Source: Sphingobacterium populi (GTDB lineage: Bacteria; Bacteroidota; Bacteroidia; Sphingobacteriales; Sphingobacteriaceae). From it: DNA of 64,000 bases. Within the stretch, counting starts at the first letter, position 1; every line of letters starts with the position of its first letter. Location: positions 1 to 64,000 of the forward strand of contig NZ_LQXS01000007.1 in NCBI RefSeq assembly GCF_001586775.1, given 5' to 3'. Positions 28,801 to 36,656 of this stretch are shown here, piece by piece. The translations under genes were made by a program, and so were the position numbers. The notes under the pieces were generated by a model. It had not been told where the DNA came from. It saw nothing but the letters and a program-made list of their open reading frames with translations, and made no database searches.

Positions 28801-28955
28801 CCGCCGGGATAGCTTCCTGAAACCTGCACGGTAGGTGGCGCGATATCTGGGAATCGGGTTTGCGGCAAACGCAGCAAACCAATTACGCCCAGAATTACGA
28901 ATATTACTGATATGACCGTGGCCAACACGGGCCGGTCTATTATTCCTCGTATCAT
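25806..28955 (-). CDS. RND multidrug efflux pump, HAE1 family (AcrB-like)
   Basis: A 1049-residue inner-membrane proton-driven pump with 12 helices and two large periplasmic loops. It starts MIRGIIDRPVLATVISVIFV. GIVVDDAIVVVEAVHGKL in helix 4 carries the proton-relay Asp pair typical of HAE1, not of heavy-metal pumps. FVPMEDDNFIVYSLSMPPGT and LLAKNAILIVEFAVQRR are further hallmarks. It is 37 bases downstream of the adaptor and overlaps the channel gene. Likely substrates are hydrophobic compounds; specificity cannot be read. Confidence 0.95.
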   Translation of the reverse strand: MIRGIIDRPVLATVISVIFVILGVIGLLRLPQTRFPDIAPPTVQVSGSYPGGNSETVLRSVVTPLEEQINGVENMEYISSTASNDGTFSVRVVFKQGVDPDQAAVNVQNRVQQATPILPQEVIRMGLTTSKQQNSMIMIFSVYTEDNDRYDELFLQNYANINLIPQIKRVPGVGQAQVFGAKDYSMRVWLNPQKMFSYNLVPEAVTAAIAKQSLESAPGKLGEESDAALEYVIRYKGKKTQPEEYENIIVKRNGTDLVRLKDVARVEFGSISYSGDNRFNGKNAVTIAILQTSGSNANEIEIGVREELANAAKRFPPGIKQSSLMSTKERLDEATGQVKSTLIEAFLLVFVVVFLFLQDWRSTIIPAIAVPVAIVGTFFFLLAFGFTINILTLFALVLAIGIVVDDAIVVVEAVHGKLESSKMDAREATHSAMSEITGAVISITLVMSAVFIPIGFMTGSSGIFYKQFAYTLAIAIIISAINALTLTPALCALLLKNQHHGEDAEGQKKGFGARFFTAFNSSFNHMTNRYIVGVKFLAQKKWLATGLIAIITAGAILIMNNTSRSFVPMEDDNFIVYSLSMPPGTALDRTTAVAEKINTLLMDMEAVESNSGITGFNILSNSAGPAYAMGFIKLKEKKDRGEINDIDEILGIISEKFAGVKEGTIMAFRSPPVDGYGMTSGAELVLQDRMGNNPTSLKARADEVIGQIMQRPGVQYAYTMFRADFPQFELEVDEEKAAQIGVDVSAMLGTIQTYFAGDQSLNFTRFGKFYRVNIKADGIFRTDEEAFNEIFVRNDAGEMVPVKSLVTLNKVYGPESVNRYNLYNSVTINVVANPGTSNGAIMDDLEQNVLSKLPGDYSFEWTGLSLEEKSAGSQTLVILMLSILFVYFLLSAQYESYLLPLAVLLSIPTGILGAFLGIRAIGLDNNIYVQVGLIMLIGLLAKNAILIVEFAVQRRKAGLSILEAALDGSRARLRPIIMTSLAFIAGMIPLMLATGGSASGNKSISTGAAMGMLSGVILGVFVIPILYIFFQYLQELVSGKPKQITPTKD

Positions 28956-28992
28956 GGATACTATTTCTTTATACTATGTTTTTAGATAGATA

Positions 28993-30132
28993 TTATTTTC
29001 CAACGGTGTCTGCTGCCAGCACGGGCTGTACCATCATGCCTTCATTGAGCACATCGATGCGGTTTAGTGCTATTTTTTCGCCATGCTGTAAGCCGGACTT
29101 CACAATGTAATTGTTGCCCGATTTGCCCGTGATCATAATGGGTTTCATCACCACTTTATTGCTATCTGCTAGGGAGAATACGAAATAGCGATCCTGAATA
29201 TCGCGCACACTAGCCATTGGAATGGTCAGCGCTTCGGATATAGTGCGCGTCAAAACGACTTTACCAGCTCCACCAGCACGTAGTATTTTGTCTGGATTCG
29301 GGAAAGTGGCTTTCATGGCGATACTTCCTGTGGTACGATCGATGTTTCCGCTGGCGATTTCTACACGACCAGGATGCGCGTACGCTGTACCATCGGCCAT
29401 AATGAATTTTACACTTTCCACACCTTGATCACCTTTGCTATTATTGACAAATTCAATAAAGTCGGCTTCGGTCAACGAGAAATAGACATTTACATCGTTG
29501 ATTTCCGAAAGAGTTGTCATGGGCGTCGCGTCGTTTGGCGTAACCAAATTTCCGATGCGTTTCGGAATACGACCGATATAACCGCTTACCGGCGCTTTGA
29601 TCAAGCTAAAATCGGCGTTGATCTCCGAAGATCCCAATGTAGCTCGTGCTTGAGATACTTGTGCTTTGGCAGCGGCGTAGTTGGCTTCTGCTGTTTCGAG
29701 TTGTAATTCTGTGTATACTTTACCAGCGACCAAAGGGCGCACTTTTTCTAACTCAATCTTGGCACTTTGCTCTGCCGCCACCGCAGCTTCATACACCGCT
29801 CGACTACTGTTTACTTGTTCATTGAACACATCGGCTTTAATGCGAAATAAGGATTGTCCTTTTTGGACATAGCTACCTTCTTGCACAAATATTTGATCTA
29901 GATAACCGCTAACTTGTGCTTTAATATCTACGTTAACGGTACCTTCAATAGATCCAGGATATTTCTTTTCTACTTTTGCTTCTCCATTGTGTAATTCCAT
30001 GAAATCCACATCAGGAGTGGCTGGCGGGGGAGCTGATTCTTCTTGTGCGCCGCAGGATACAAGCAGCCCTATCGTTCCAATACATATCGTGAAAAGCACG
30101 ACGATTCTGTTCGCGACAATACGCTTTTTCAT
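28993..30132 (-). CDS. RND efflux periplasmic adaptor (membrane fusion protein)
   Basis: Lipoprotein adaptor of 379 residues linking pump and channel. Lipobox LLVSC about 28 residues from the start; barrel-sandwich half motifs VDIKAQVSGYLDQIFVQEGS and ADFSLIKAPVSGYIGRI flanking a coiled coil (about 95-160), then beta-barrel and membrane-proximal domains. The start at 30132 (MKKRIVANRIVV) gives a normal signal; an upstream ATG would add nine residues. First gene of the operon, with a -7 element at 30157-30164. The LytTR regulator lies just upstream on the same strand. Confidence 0.94.
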   Translation of the reverse strand: MKKRIVANRIVVLFTICIGTIGLLVSCGAQEESAPPPATPDVDFMELHNGEAKVEKKYPGSIEGTVNVDIKAQVSGYLDQIFVQEGSYVQKGQSLFRIKADVFNEQVNSSRAVYEAAVAAEQSAKIELEKVRPLVAGKVYTELQLETAEANYAAAKAQVSQARATLGSSEINADFSLIKAPVSGYIGRIPKRIGNLVTPNDATPMTTLSEINDVNVYFSLTEADFIEFVNNSKGDQGVESVKFIMADGTAYAHPGRVEIASGNIDRTTGSIAMKATFPNPDKILRAGGAGKVVLTRTISEALTIPMASVRDIQDRYFVFSLADSNKVVMKPIMITGKSGNNYIVKSGLQHGEKIALNRIDVLNEGMMVQPVLAADTVGK

Positions 30133-30156
30133 AAGGTAAGATTCTATTTTGAAGTG

Positions 30157-30164
30157 CAAAAATA
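30157..30164 (-). promoter_or_regulatory. -7 promoter element of the efflux operon
   Basis: The minus strand reads TATTTTTG, an exact TAnnTTTG, 25 bases before the adaptor start. It lies in the 129-base gap after the LytTR gene, suggesting the efflux operon has its own promoter. Confidence 0.5.
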
Positions 30165-30261
30165 AGTAAATAGCAATAGGTAAATGTCAGGCAAGTTTAC
30201 CGAAGTGTAATATTTAGGTACTAAAACGACAATGTTTCAATCCCGTACTTGAATTCGCAAC

Positions 30262-31014
30262 TTAGTAATTCAACCAGTTTTTAAACATAGGTGCCTTTTC
30301 TCGACTAATGATGACTTCCAATTCAGGATTGTTCTTGACGTCTACTTTCAGCTTTCCATTAAAGTAATTGTGAACTTGGCCAATCGCATCTACGCATAAT
30401 ATAAATTGCCGATTGGCTCGAAAGAAGATAGAAGGATCTAGTTGTTGTTCCAACTCTTCCATTGTAAGCGGGATTACTTCTTCACTACCATCGGACAGGT
30501 GCGCTCGAGTGATTTTCCATTCGGAATAAAAAAAGATAACGTCTTGTACCAGAATCGATTTGTATCCGTCCTTGTACGGTAGTAAAAAACGTTTGCGAAA
30601 TTTCTTCGGTTGAAAGAAATTCATTAAGCCTTCGAGGGTTGATGGATCTAGCAGATGGCTCTGTTTCGAGCCCAATTTGTCCAAAGCGGCAGATAGCTCC
30701 TCTTTCTCCACAGGCTTGAGCAAATAATCCACGCTATTATGCTTGAATGCGCGCACGGCGTACTCATCGTATGCTGTCGTAAAGATGATGGGACATGCAA
30801 TAGGCTCTCGCTCCAAGATTTCAAAACTCAAGCCGTCGGATAAACGCACGTCCATCAGCATCAGATCAGGACAAGGATTTGCTGACAACCATTCCAACGT
30901 ATCCGCGATGGTTTCTAACACGGCTAACACTTCGGCCTGCGGCCGAAGTTCTTTAAGCAATCGCTTTAACCGATCTGCATTTGGCTTTTCGTCTTCGACA
31001 AGGAGTATTTTCAT
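30262..31014 (-). CDS. LytTR-family response regulator
   Basis: A 250-residue regulator: receiver domain (about 1-120; acidic pocket EDE near residue 7, phospho-Asp in LMDVRL, Thr in FTTAYDEYAVRAF, Lys in LLKPVEKEEL) and a LytTR DNA-binding domain (about 145-250; VIFFYSEWKITRAHL, FFRANRQFIL, IISREKAPMFKNWL). It overlaps the kinase gene by 4 bases, so the pair is coupled. Position upstream of the efflux operon suggests, but does not prove, that it controls efflux. Confidence 0.93.
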   Translation of the reverse strand: MKILLVEDEKPNADRLKRLLKELRPQAEVLAVLETIADTLEWLSANPCPDLMLMDVRLSDGLSFEILEREPIACPIIFTTAYDEYAVRAFKHNSVDYLLKPVEKEELSAALDKLGSKQSHLLDPSTLEGLMNFFQPKKFRKRFLLPYKDGYKSILVQDVIFFYSEWKITRAHLSDGSEEVIPLTMEELEQQLDPSIFFRANRQFILCVDAIGQVHNYFNGKLKVDVKNNPELEVIISREKAPMFKNWLNY

Positions 31015-32102
31015 GGCTTAAATAATGGAAGCGTTACCGTATAGATGTGTTCATCCTGATAAATATGAGGCGTGTGCTTGGAAAGTAGTTTGTAACGACG
31101 GTTGATATTCTTAATACCGATGCCCGACGATGGGATTACTTTACTTAATGGCAACCGCGAATTTTCTACTTGTAGCTGTCCTGCATCTGTCGTGAATATG
31201 CTGATTTGTAGGGGATTTTTTTTATTTGTCTGGTTGTGCTTAAGGGCATTCTCGACTAGTAACTGTAGCGTGAGTGGCGGCAGATTATACGAACGATATC
31301 GCGGATCTATCTGAATACTGAACTGCACTCCCTCACCAAAACGCTGCTGAATCAGAAAGCGATAAGGCTCGAGAAATTTAAGCTCTTCGTCGAGCGTTAG
31401 CATATCTTTCTTGGCATTGACCAAAAGGTAGCGATATATTCGGCTAAAATTCTCGGCATACTCATAACCCACGTGTTGGTCTTCTAAGATAAGCTCCGAC
31501 AGAACACTGAGATTGTTAAATACAAAATGTGGATCAATCTGCAACTTCAAGGACTGCAACTCGGCTTCCATCGCCACTTGGCTGAGTTCGGCAGATCGAA
31601 TAGCTTCATTCTTCCAATTCTCTACGAGATAATTGCCGATATGAATACCCATTATCATAAGCGAAAGAACCATACTTACCAATATCCACTGCATCGTTTC
31701 ACGCGTTTCGGCTTCCAACGTCAGCGGGTTATTATCTGCAGTATCCGGCGCTGAAAATAAATAGGGACAAATGAGACCAAATACTTGATTGATTAGTAGT
31801 ACAGCGCTAACATTCAGCACTGCTTCGGTTGCGAAGCGTGCACCGGGCCGGTGAGTCCAAGAGATCTTTGTATTCAGCCAGGTACCAATATGCATACTCG
31901 ATTCAGAAATCATAAAGCAGAATAATAGGGACGTCATGAAATCCAACATGATCTGCTCGGTAGGACGCAATAGGAATGTTTTCCAATAAATGGAGAACGG
32001 ATCAATTAGGTATACCACAAGATACAGTAGTAAAAAAGCGGAGATAACGAATATAATACGCTTTGAGGTGTTCGTCAAAAAATTTTCTCTAGTACTGTTC
32101 AT
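31011..32102 (-). CDS. LytS/YehU-type sensor histidine kinase
   Basis: A 363-residue membrane kinase. Four predicted helices (about 15-35, 50-70, 85-110, 135-160), a short coiled coil, then a His_kinase domain with LKLQIDPHFVFNNLSVL (phospho-His in the PHF motif) and an ATPase domain with LQLLVENALKHNQ and SSGIGIKNINRRYKLL. There is no periplasmic sensor domain, so the signal is probably sensed within the membrane. Coupled to the LytTR regulator by a 4-base overlap. Confidence 0.92.
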   Translation of the reverse strand: MNSTRENFLTNTSKRIIFVISAFLLLYLVVYLIDPFSIYWKTFLLRPTEQIMLDFMTSLLFCFMISESSMHIGTWLNTKISWTHRPGARFATEAVLNVSAVLLINQVFGLICPYLFSAPDTADNNPLTLEAETRETMQWILVSMVLSLMIMGIHIGNYLVENWKNEAIRSAELSQVAMEAELQSLKLQIDPHFVFNNLSVLSELILEDQHVGYEYAENFSRIYRYLLVNAKKDMLTLDEELKFLEPYRFLIQQRFGEGVQFSIQIDPRYRSYNLPPLTLQLLVENALKHNQTNKKNPLQISIFTTDAGQLQVENSRLPLSKVIPSSGIGIKNINRRYKLLSKHTPHIYQDEHIYTVTLPLFKP

Positions 32103-32334
32103 CAGTATCCTGTGCTACTTCTTGTTTCCTAAATATGAGGTCCGATTACAAATTTGTAGAATATAATACTAGACCGTATCCAAAATACGACTAAAGTAGC
32201 GAAATCGTTCACCAGAAATGTGCTATTGCAGGCTGAAACGGTTCTAGATCAATTGTTATTTATACCTGAATACAATGGTGAATAATACGCAAATGGCATA
32301 ATTTACGGATGAGTGGCATTCAGTTTGTATACGA
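32103..32334. other. Noncoding stretch upstream of the sensor kinase
   Basis: First part of a 594-base gene-free region (32103-32696). No open frame with coding character and no clear promoter for the kinase were seen here. The rest of the region holds the C-loop hairpin (32379-32410) and the small RNA locus (32525-32627). Confidence 0.5.
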
Positions 32335-32378
32335 TTTAGCACAATAGCACATTTTTTACACAGCATATAATTAGCATC

Positions 32379-32410
32379 AGTCATCCACCCCCCGGATGAC
32401 TTTTGTTTTT
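32379..32410 (+). terminator. Orphan terminator hairpin with all-C loop
   Basis: AGTCATCC/GGATGACT, a perfect 8-bp stem, closes a loop ACCCCCC and is followed by TTTTGTTTTT. No plus-strand gene ends here. Upstream 32335-32370 shares ATTTTTTACAC and a CATnnAATTAG-like stretch with the small RNA locus 186 bases downstream, so this may be the end of a degenerate relative of that RNA. Confidence 0.5.
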
Positions 32411-32524
32411 ATAAGCGGTGCTTTCCCGAAGTCATTTTACCTTCCTACTGTTTTATTAGATTGTAGCTTTAATTGCAACAGGTTGTCATGATTTTGTCCA
32501 AAACAAAAATTTATTTTAAAAAGA

Positions 32525-32555
32525 TTTGCATAGTGTATTTTTTACACTATCTTTG
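32525..32555 (+). promoter_or_regulatory. Promoter of small RNA copy A, with embedded dyad
   Basis: TTTG (32525-32528), 19-base spacer, TATCTTTG (32548-32555): both Bacteroidota boxes match exactly at normal spacing. The spacer holds a perfect dyad TAGTGTA-N5-TACACTA (32531-32549) reaching into the -7 box, a likely repressor site. No coding gene follows at a normal distance; the small RNA at 32561 does. Confidence 0.7.
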
Positions 32556-32560
32556 TGTCA

Positions 32561-32627
32561 TCATAATTTAGGTTTATAATTGGTTAGTAAAGGTTTTCAT
32601 TCTCCCCGTTTGAAAACCTTTTTTTTT
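32561..32627 (+). ncRNA. Small RNA copy A: conserved 5' box plus CCCC-loop terminator
   Basis: A predicted transcript of about 67 bases starts with a 25-base box (TCATAATTTAGGTT, T, ATAATTGGTT) shared with 60081-60105 except for one base. It ends in an 11-bp hairpin AAAGGTTTTCA/TGAAAACCTTT with loop TTCTCCCCGTT and a run of nine T. A strong promoter ends 5 bases before the box. It is too short to encode a convincing peptide. The C-rich apical loop could be a pairing seed. I do not recognise the family; an sRNA is preferred over a leader because the hairpin is a complete terminator. Confidence 0.65.
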
Positions 32628-32696
32628 GCTCTAAATAACATTTCACTATTCTTCTTGTTCCTATTGATATACAGTTCATATTGACACTTAATACAA

Positions 32697-32897
32697 ATGA
32701 ATATGAAAAATTCCTTCTATTTAATCGTGATGTCTTTGATAGTAGCATTTGCTACATCTTGTAATAATACGGAAGATCAGCAGCAGCAGGAAAATGAGCC
32801 ATTTGGCCAGAATCCTACTCCTCCGGATAGCTTACAGTTAGATTCGCTTACGAGCGATTCGGTTGATTATAATGAACCAGAATCGCCTCGCATGTAG
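32697..32897 (+). CDS. Small lipoprotein, unknown function
   Basis: A 66-residue protein with a lipoprotein signal (YLIVMSLIVAFATSC, Cys about 22) followed by a short acidic, Gln/Ser/Asp-rich tail without a fold. The start may be Met1 or Met3. It follows the small RNA terminator by about 70 bases. A tail this small suggests a surface or periplasmic linker; function not recognised. Confidence 0.65.
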   Translation: MNMKNSFYLIVMSLIVAFATSCNNTEDQQQQENEPFGQNPTPPDSLQLDSLTSDSVDYNEPESPRM

Positions 32898-32931
32898 TGC
32901 CCAGCTTATCTCTGCGTAGTTCATAGTTTTT

Positions 32932-32952
32932 GGCCATCATCGATGGCCCTTT
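32932..32952 (+). terminator. Weak terminator after the small lipoprotein gene
   Basis: GGCCATC/GATGGCC, a 7-bp stem with a 3-base loop, is followed by CTTTACC, a poor T-run. Confidence 0.4.
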
Positions 32953-33001
32953 ACCGTTTATATCGTGACAAAGCCTTTTAAGCTGATCGCAAAAGATTTG
33001 T

Positions 33002-33009
33002 TAAATTTG
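33002..33009 (+). promoter_or_regulatory. -7 promoter element of pafA
   Basis: TAAATTTG, an exact TAnnTTTG, followed by CGCC and a leader of about 25 bases to the ATG at 33039. No clear -33 box. Confidence 0.45.
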
Positions 33010-33038
33010 CGCCATCATCGATTCTGGTATTCACAATT

Positions 33039-34685
33039 ATGAAAAAAACATCTTTCCTTATTTTTTCCTATCTAATAGTCTGTAGCATCACATCCTTTGT
33101 ATATGCACAAGTAGAGCGTCCAAAACTGGTTGTTGGTTTAATGGTTGATCAGATGCGATGGGATTATCTCTATCGTTTTGCTGATCGCTACGGCGATGAT
33201 GGCTTCAAGCGGTTGTTAAAACAGGGATTTTCGTGCGAAAACACATTGATTAACTATGTACCTACCTTCACCGCGATAGGCCACAGTTCGGTATATACTG
33301 GTTCGGTACCGTCCATTCACGGCATTGCTGGAAATGACTGGATTGAGCAATCTTCTGGGCAGTCGATGTACTGTACGCAAGATGACTTTGTTACGGGATT
33401 AGGTGCAACTGGTAACGTTGGGAAGCAATCGCCACGAAATTTGTTGGCATCTACGGTAACTGATGAATTGCGTTTGGCGAGCAACTTTCGATCAAAGGTA
33501 GTCGGCATCTCGATCAAAGATCGAGGCGGTATATTGCCTGCCGGACATTTGGCCAATGCCGCGTACTGGTTTGACAGCAAATCAGGAAATTGGATTTCGA
33601 GCACCTTTTATATGGAATCTCTACCTGATTGGGTGAATCATTTCAACACGAAGGATCTTGCTACCAAATACGTACAGCAGGACTGGAATACATTGTACCC
33701 GATCGACACCTATGTTAATAGTATCGAAGACGATAATATCTATGAAGGCACTTGGCCGGGAGAAGATAAGCCTGTATTCCCACGAAAGACATCTAAAATC
33801 ATGAAAGACGTTGGTCTAGAATTGATTAAAACGATGCCTCAAGGCAATACATTTACACTAGATTTTGCGAAGGACGCAATTAAAAATGAACAATTAGGTA
33901 ATAATCCGGACGCGCAAACTGATTTTCTATGTGTAAGCTTATCGGCCACGGATTATATCGGACATCGCTACTCGTTGTCGTCGGTTGAAATTGAAGACAC
34001 TTACCTCAGATTAGATCAAGATATTGCCGAATTCTTAAAATACTTGGATGAAACGGTTGGCGAAGGCAATTATACATTCTTTCTAACAGCAGACCATGCC
34101 GTATCCTACAATCCTTTGTATTACACCGATCAGAAAGGCAGCGGCGGTTACCTATTTTCACGGCAAATACAACGCACGCTGAACAGCGAGCTGAAAGAAG
34201 AAACCGGCGTAGATGGATTGGTTATCAGCCTAACCAACTATCAAGTTCATTTGAATAATAAGCTTATTGACTCGCTGCGATTTGATCCGCAAGCGATCAG
34301 AAATCGTATTATCAAAACCTTGAACAAGGAAGAAGGTATTGCTTATGTGATTGATCTGGAAGGCAATCAAAACATGCTGCTCCCAGCGCCGCTCCGTGAA
34401 AAAATTATTAATGGTTACAATCGCAAAAGAAGTGGATCGATACAAATTGTCGTAGAGCCACAGTGGTATGCAGGTACGCCGCGCTCGCCAGGCACTACGC
34501 ACGGTGTATGGTCACCTTATGATTCGCACATTCCGTTAATCTTTATGGGTTGGGGAATTCCGCAAGGCAAAAGCAATCGTCCGGTAGAAATAACCGACAT
34601 TGCGCCAACCATTTCTTCCTTGCTCCATATCATGGAACCCAATGGAAATATTGGCAAGCCAATCACCGAAGTGCTAAATCATTAA
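33039..34685 (+). CDS. pafA: PafA-type alkaline phosphatase
   Basis: Secreted phosphomonoesterase of 548 residues of the Bacteroidota PafA group; signal peptide about 1-23 (ends VYAQ). Zn and catalytic residues are all visible: Asp37 (MVDQMRWDY), nucleophile Thr78 (NYVPTFTAIGHSS), Asn99 (GNDW), Lys160/Arg162 (SIKDRGGILPAGH), SATDYIGHRYS, TADHAVSY and THGVWSPYDSHIP. The Thr nucleophile with the Lys/Arg pair distinguishes PafA from PhoA (Ser). It hydrolyses phosphate monoesters in the periplasm. Own promoter and terminator; no Pho regulators adjoin. Confidence 0.94.
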   Translation: MKKTSFLIFSYLIVCSITSFVYAQVERPKLVVGLMVDQMRWDYLYRFADRYGDDGFKRLLKQGFSCENTLINYVPTFTAIGHSSVYTGSVPSIHGIAGNDWIEQSSGQSMYCTQDDFVTGLGATGNVGKQSPRNLLASTVTDELRLASNFRSKVVGISIKDRGGILPAGHLANAAYWFDSKSGNWISSTFYMESLPDWVNHFNTKDLATKYVQQDWNTLYPIDTYVNSIEDDNIYEGTWPGEDKPVFPRKTSKIMKDVGLELIKTMPQGNTFTLDFAKDAIKNEQLGNNPDAQTDFLCVSLSATDYIGHRYSLSSVEIEDTYLRLDQDIAEFLKYLDETVGEGNYTFFLTADHAVSYNPLYYTDQKGSGGYLFSRQIQRTLNSELKEETGVDGLVISLTNYQVHLNNKLIDSLRFDPQAIRNRIIKTLNKEEGIAYVIDLEGNQNMLLPAPLREKIINGYNRKRSGSIQIVVEPQWYAGTPRSPGTTHGVWSPYDSHIPLIFMGWGIPQGKSNRPVEITDIAPTISSLLHIMEPNGNIGKPITEVLNH

Positions 34686-34690
34686 GCATA

Positions 34691-34725
34691 AAAGAAGCCT
34701 CCACCGAAAACGATGGAGGCTTTTC
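34691..34725. terminator. Bidirectional terminator between pafA and fasciclin genes
   Basis: AAGCCTCCA/TGGAGGCTT stem with inner CG pairs and an AAAA loop, T-run on the plus side and A-run on the other. It lies between convergent genes. Confidence 0.85.
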
Positions 34726-34765
34726 ACATTAATATTCAAACACAATCGACCAATTCGATTATTTG

Positions 34766-35329
34766 TTAAGGCATTAGCACGTGATCAATAACGTGAATCA
34801 CCCCATTAGATTGATGCACATCCGAGATCGTAATCTTTGCGTCTCCGCCTTTACTATCTTTGATATACAAATCCTTATCTTTTTTCCAGACGGTGAGTTT
34901 TTCGCCTTGTACGGTAGTCAATGTAGCTTTGCCATCTTTATCGAGCATTTTCCAAATGGCTTTACCATCCAATTTGCCAGGTACCACATGATACGTTAGG
35001 ATACTTGTTAATGTAGCCTTATTTTCAGGCTTTACTAAATTATCTACCGTACCTGCTGGAAGCATATCGAATGCTGCATTTGTAGGCGCAAAGACTGTGA
35101 ATGGGCCATTCCCAGATAATGTTTCCACTAAGCCAGCTGCTTTTACGGCAGCTACTAATGTGGTATGATCTTTAGAATTCACTGCATTCTCCACGATATT
35201 CTTAGATGGATACATCGCTGCTCCGCCTACCATGACGGTTTTCTCTTTTTGCTGTGCTTGCACATCCGTTGCTTGGTACGTTAGTGCTAGGCCTAATAAT
35301 GCTGCACTAAATAAGGTTGCTTTTTTCAT
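34766..35329 (-). CDS. Secreted fasciclin (FAS1) domain protein
   Basis: A 187-residue secreted protein. Signal peptide about 1-25 (MKKATLFSAALLGLALTY, ends VQAQ) and one FAS1 domain (about 45-187) with FTVFAPTNAAFDMLP, LTYHVVPGKL and the terminal VIHVIDHVLMP. FAS1 domains mediate adhesion or ligand binding. The start at 35329 gives a clean signal peptide; a longer frame to 35371 would put 14 polar residues before it. It is 85 bases downstream of msrB on the same strand and may share its transcript. Confidence 0.92.
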   Translation of the reverse strand: MKKATLFSAALLGLALTYQATDVQAQQKEKTVMVGGAAMYPSKNIVENAVNSKDHTTLVAAVKAAGLVETLSGNGPFTVFAPTNAAFDMLPAGTVDNLVKPENKATLTSILTYHVVPGKLDGKAIWKMLDKDGKATLTTVQGEKLTVWKKDKDLYIKDSKGGDAKITISDVHQSNGVIHVIDHVLMP

Positions 35330-35414
35330 GATTCTATGATTAAAGTATAAATTTAAATTGCTTTCCATCATTTACGATAATAGGCAAAACTTGGATGTAA
35401 AAATCTGAGTTTTT

Positions 35415-35948
35415 TTATTTCTTAGAGGCAACCGCCTTATTGTCAGGCTCAAAATCTAAACTAATCGAATTCATACAATAACGTTTTCCGGTTGGTTCTG
35501 GTCCATCATCGAAGATATGCCCCAAATGTGATTCACAACGACCGCATTGTACTTCTGTACGCTCCATACCATGTGAAAGATCTTTCAGGTATATGACCGA
35601 CTTTTTGCGCACAGGCTCATAAAATGATGGCCAACCGCATGTTGAAGCAAATTTGGCGTCAGCTCTAAATAACTGGTTGCCGCATACCGCACAATAATAA
35701 GTCCCTGGCGCATCCAGATCGGTATATTTCCCGGTAAATGCACGCTCTGTAGCACCTTCACGAGCTACGGCATAAAGATCTGGCGGAAGAATCTTTTTCC
35801 ACTCGGCATTAGACACGTCGATTTTTTTTGTGTCAGTGCGGCTATAATATGGGTTTTGCTTTGATTGAGCCTGCGTACTTCCGTTCATCATACATACTGC
35901 CAGCAGCAGAATCGTAGCAGCTATCAAGTTTGATTTTTTTATTTTCAT
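35415..35948 (-). CDS. msrB: Peptide-methionine (R)-S-oxide reductase MsrB
   Basis: A 177-residue protein with an N-terminal signal peptide (about 1-27, ends STQAQ) and a SelR domain. Zn-binding pairs CAVCG and CGRCESHLGHIF and the catalytic Cys in KRYCMNSISLDF are present. It reduces methionine-R-sulfoxide in exported proteins; periplasmic location is inferred from the signal. The fasciclin gene follows. Confidence 0.95.
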   Translation of the reverse strand: MKIKKSNLIAATILLLAVCMMNGSTQAQSKQNPYYSRTDTKKIDVSNAEWKKILPPDLYAVAREGATERAFTGKYTDLDAPGTYYCAVCGNQLFRADAKFASTCGWPSFYEPVRKKSVIYLKDLSHGMERTEVQCGRCESHLGHIFDDGPEPTGKRYCMNSISLDFEPDNKAVASKK

Positions 35949-36084
35949 AATGATCCCTTTTTATATGTCATATACGTACCATTCTTGGATAAAGTTTTGC
36001 TGCGTTGATTTATTTAAAAATAAAATTCGATGATCGCTTGATTTTTAACTTGTAAAGCATACATTTGATATAAATACAATTTGA

Positions 36085-36651
36085 TTGAGTCCCATTACAC
36101 ATCTTTCCGAAGAAACGCTAATCAGTTTGCTCCAAAAAAGAGATCGCAGAGCATTCAATTATCTTTATGATAGTTACTCTGGCGCGCTATATGGTGTCGT
36201 GATTCGTATTGTCTTGCATAAGAATTACGCTGATGAAGTGATTCAAGATGTGTTTGTAAAAATTTGGAATAATATTGAACAATTCGATAAGCAGAAGGGA
36301 CGTGTGTACACCTGGATGCTCAATATTGCTCGTAATGCGGCGATTGATTATATCAAATCTAAGGGAGTAAAAAACGAACAAAAAAACCAATCGCTCCCCG
36401 ATGTCGTAAATAGGTCTGAGAGTTCGAATTATGCTGTGACTGAACCTCAGGAAAAAACGGATTTAATTGGACTTCAAGATGTGATCAACAAATTGAAGCC
36501 AGAATGGAGAAAGCTTATTGATTTAGCTTACTACCAGGGATACACCCAAAAGGAAATCGCTGAAGAGTTAGATTTGCCTATTGGTACCGTAAAAACTCGT
36601 GTGCGAGCAGCACTGTTGCAGCTGAAAGTAGTATTGAATGAATATCAATAA
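36085..36651 (+). CDS. ECF sigma factor, SigK-like
   Basis: A 188-residue ECF sigma factor. Region 2: DRRAFNYLYDSYSGALYGVV and DVFVKIWNNI, with RVYTWMLNIARNAAIDYIKSK. Region 4: YYQGYTQKEIAEELDLPIGTVKTRVRAALLQL, a clear helix-turn-helix. It begins with TTG at 36085; no ATG or GTG fits upstream. The anti-sigma gene follows after 5 bases. Arrangement with a downstream RskA-like gene is typical of SigK systems. Confidence 0.92.
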   Translation: MSPITHLSEETLISLLQKRDRRAFNYLYDSYSGALYGVVIRIVLHKNYADEVIQDVFVKIWNNIEQFDKQKGRVYTWMLNIARNAAIDYIKSKGVKNEQKNQSLPDVVNRSESSNYAVTEPQEKTDLIGLQDVINKLKPEWRKLIDLAYYQGYTQKEIAEELDLPIGTVKTRVRAALLQLKVVLNEYQ

Positions 36652-36656
36652 TAATA

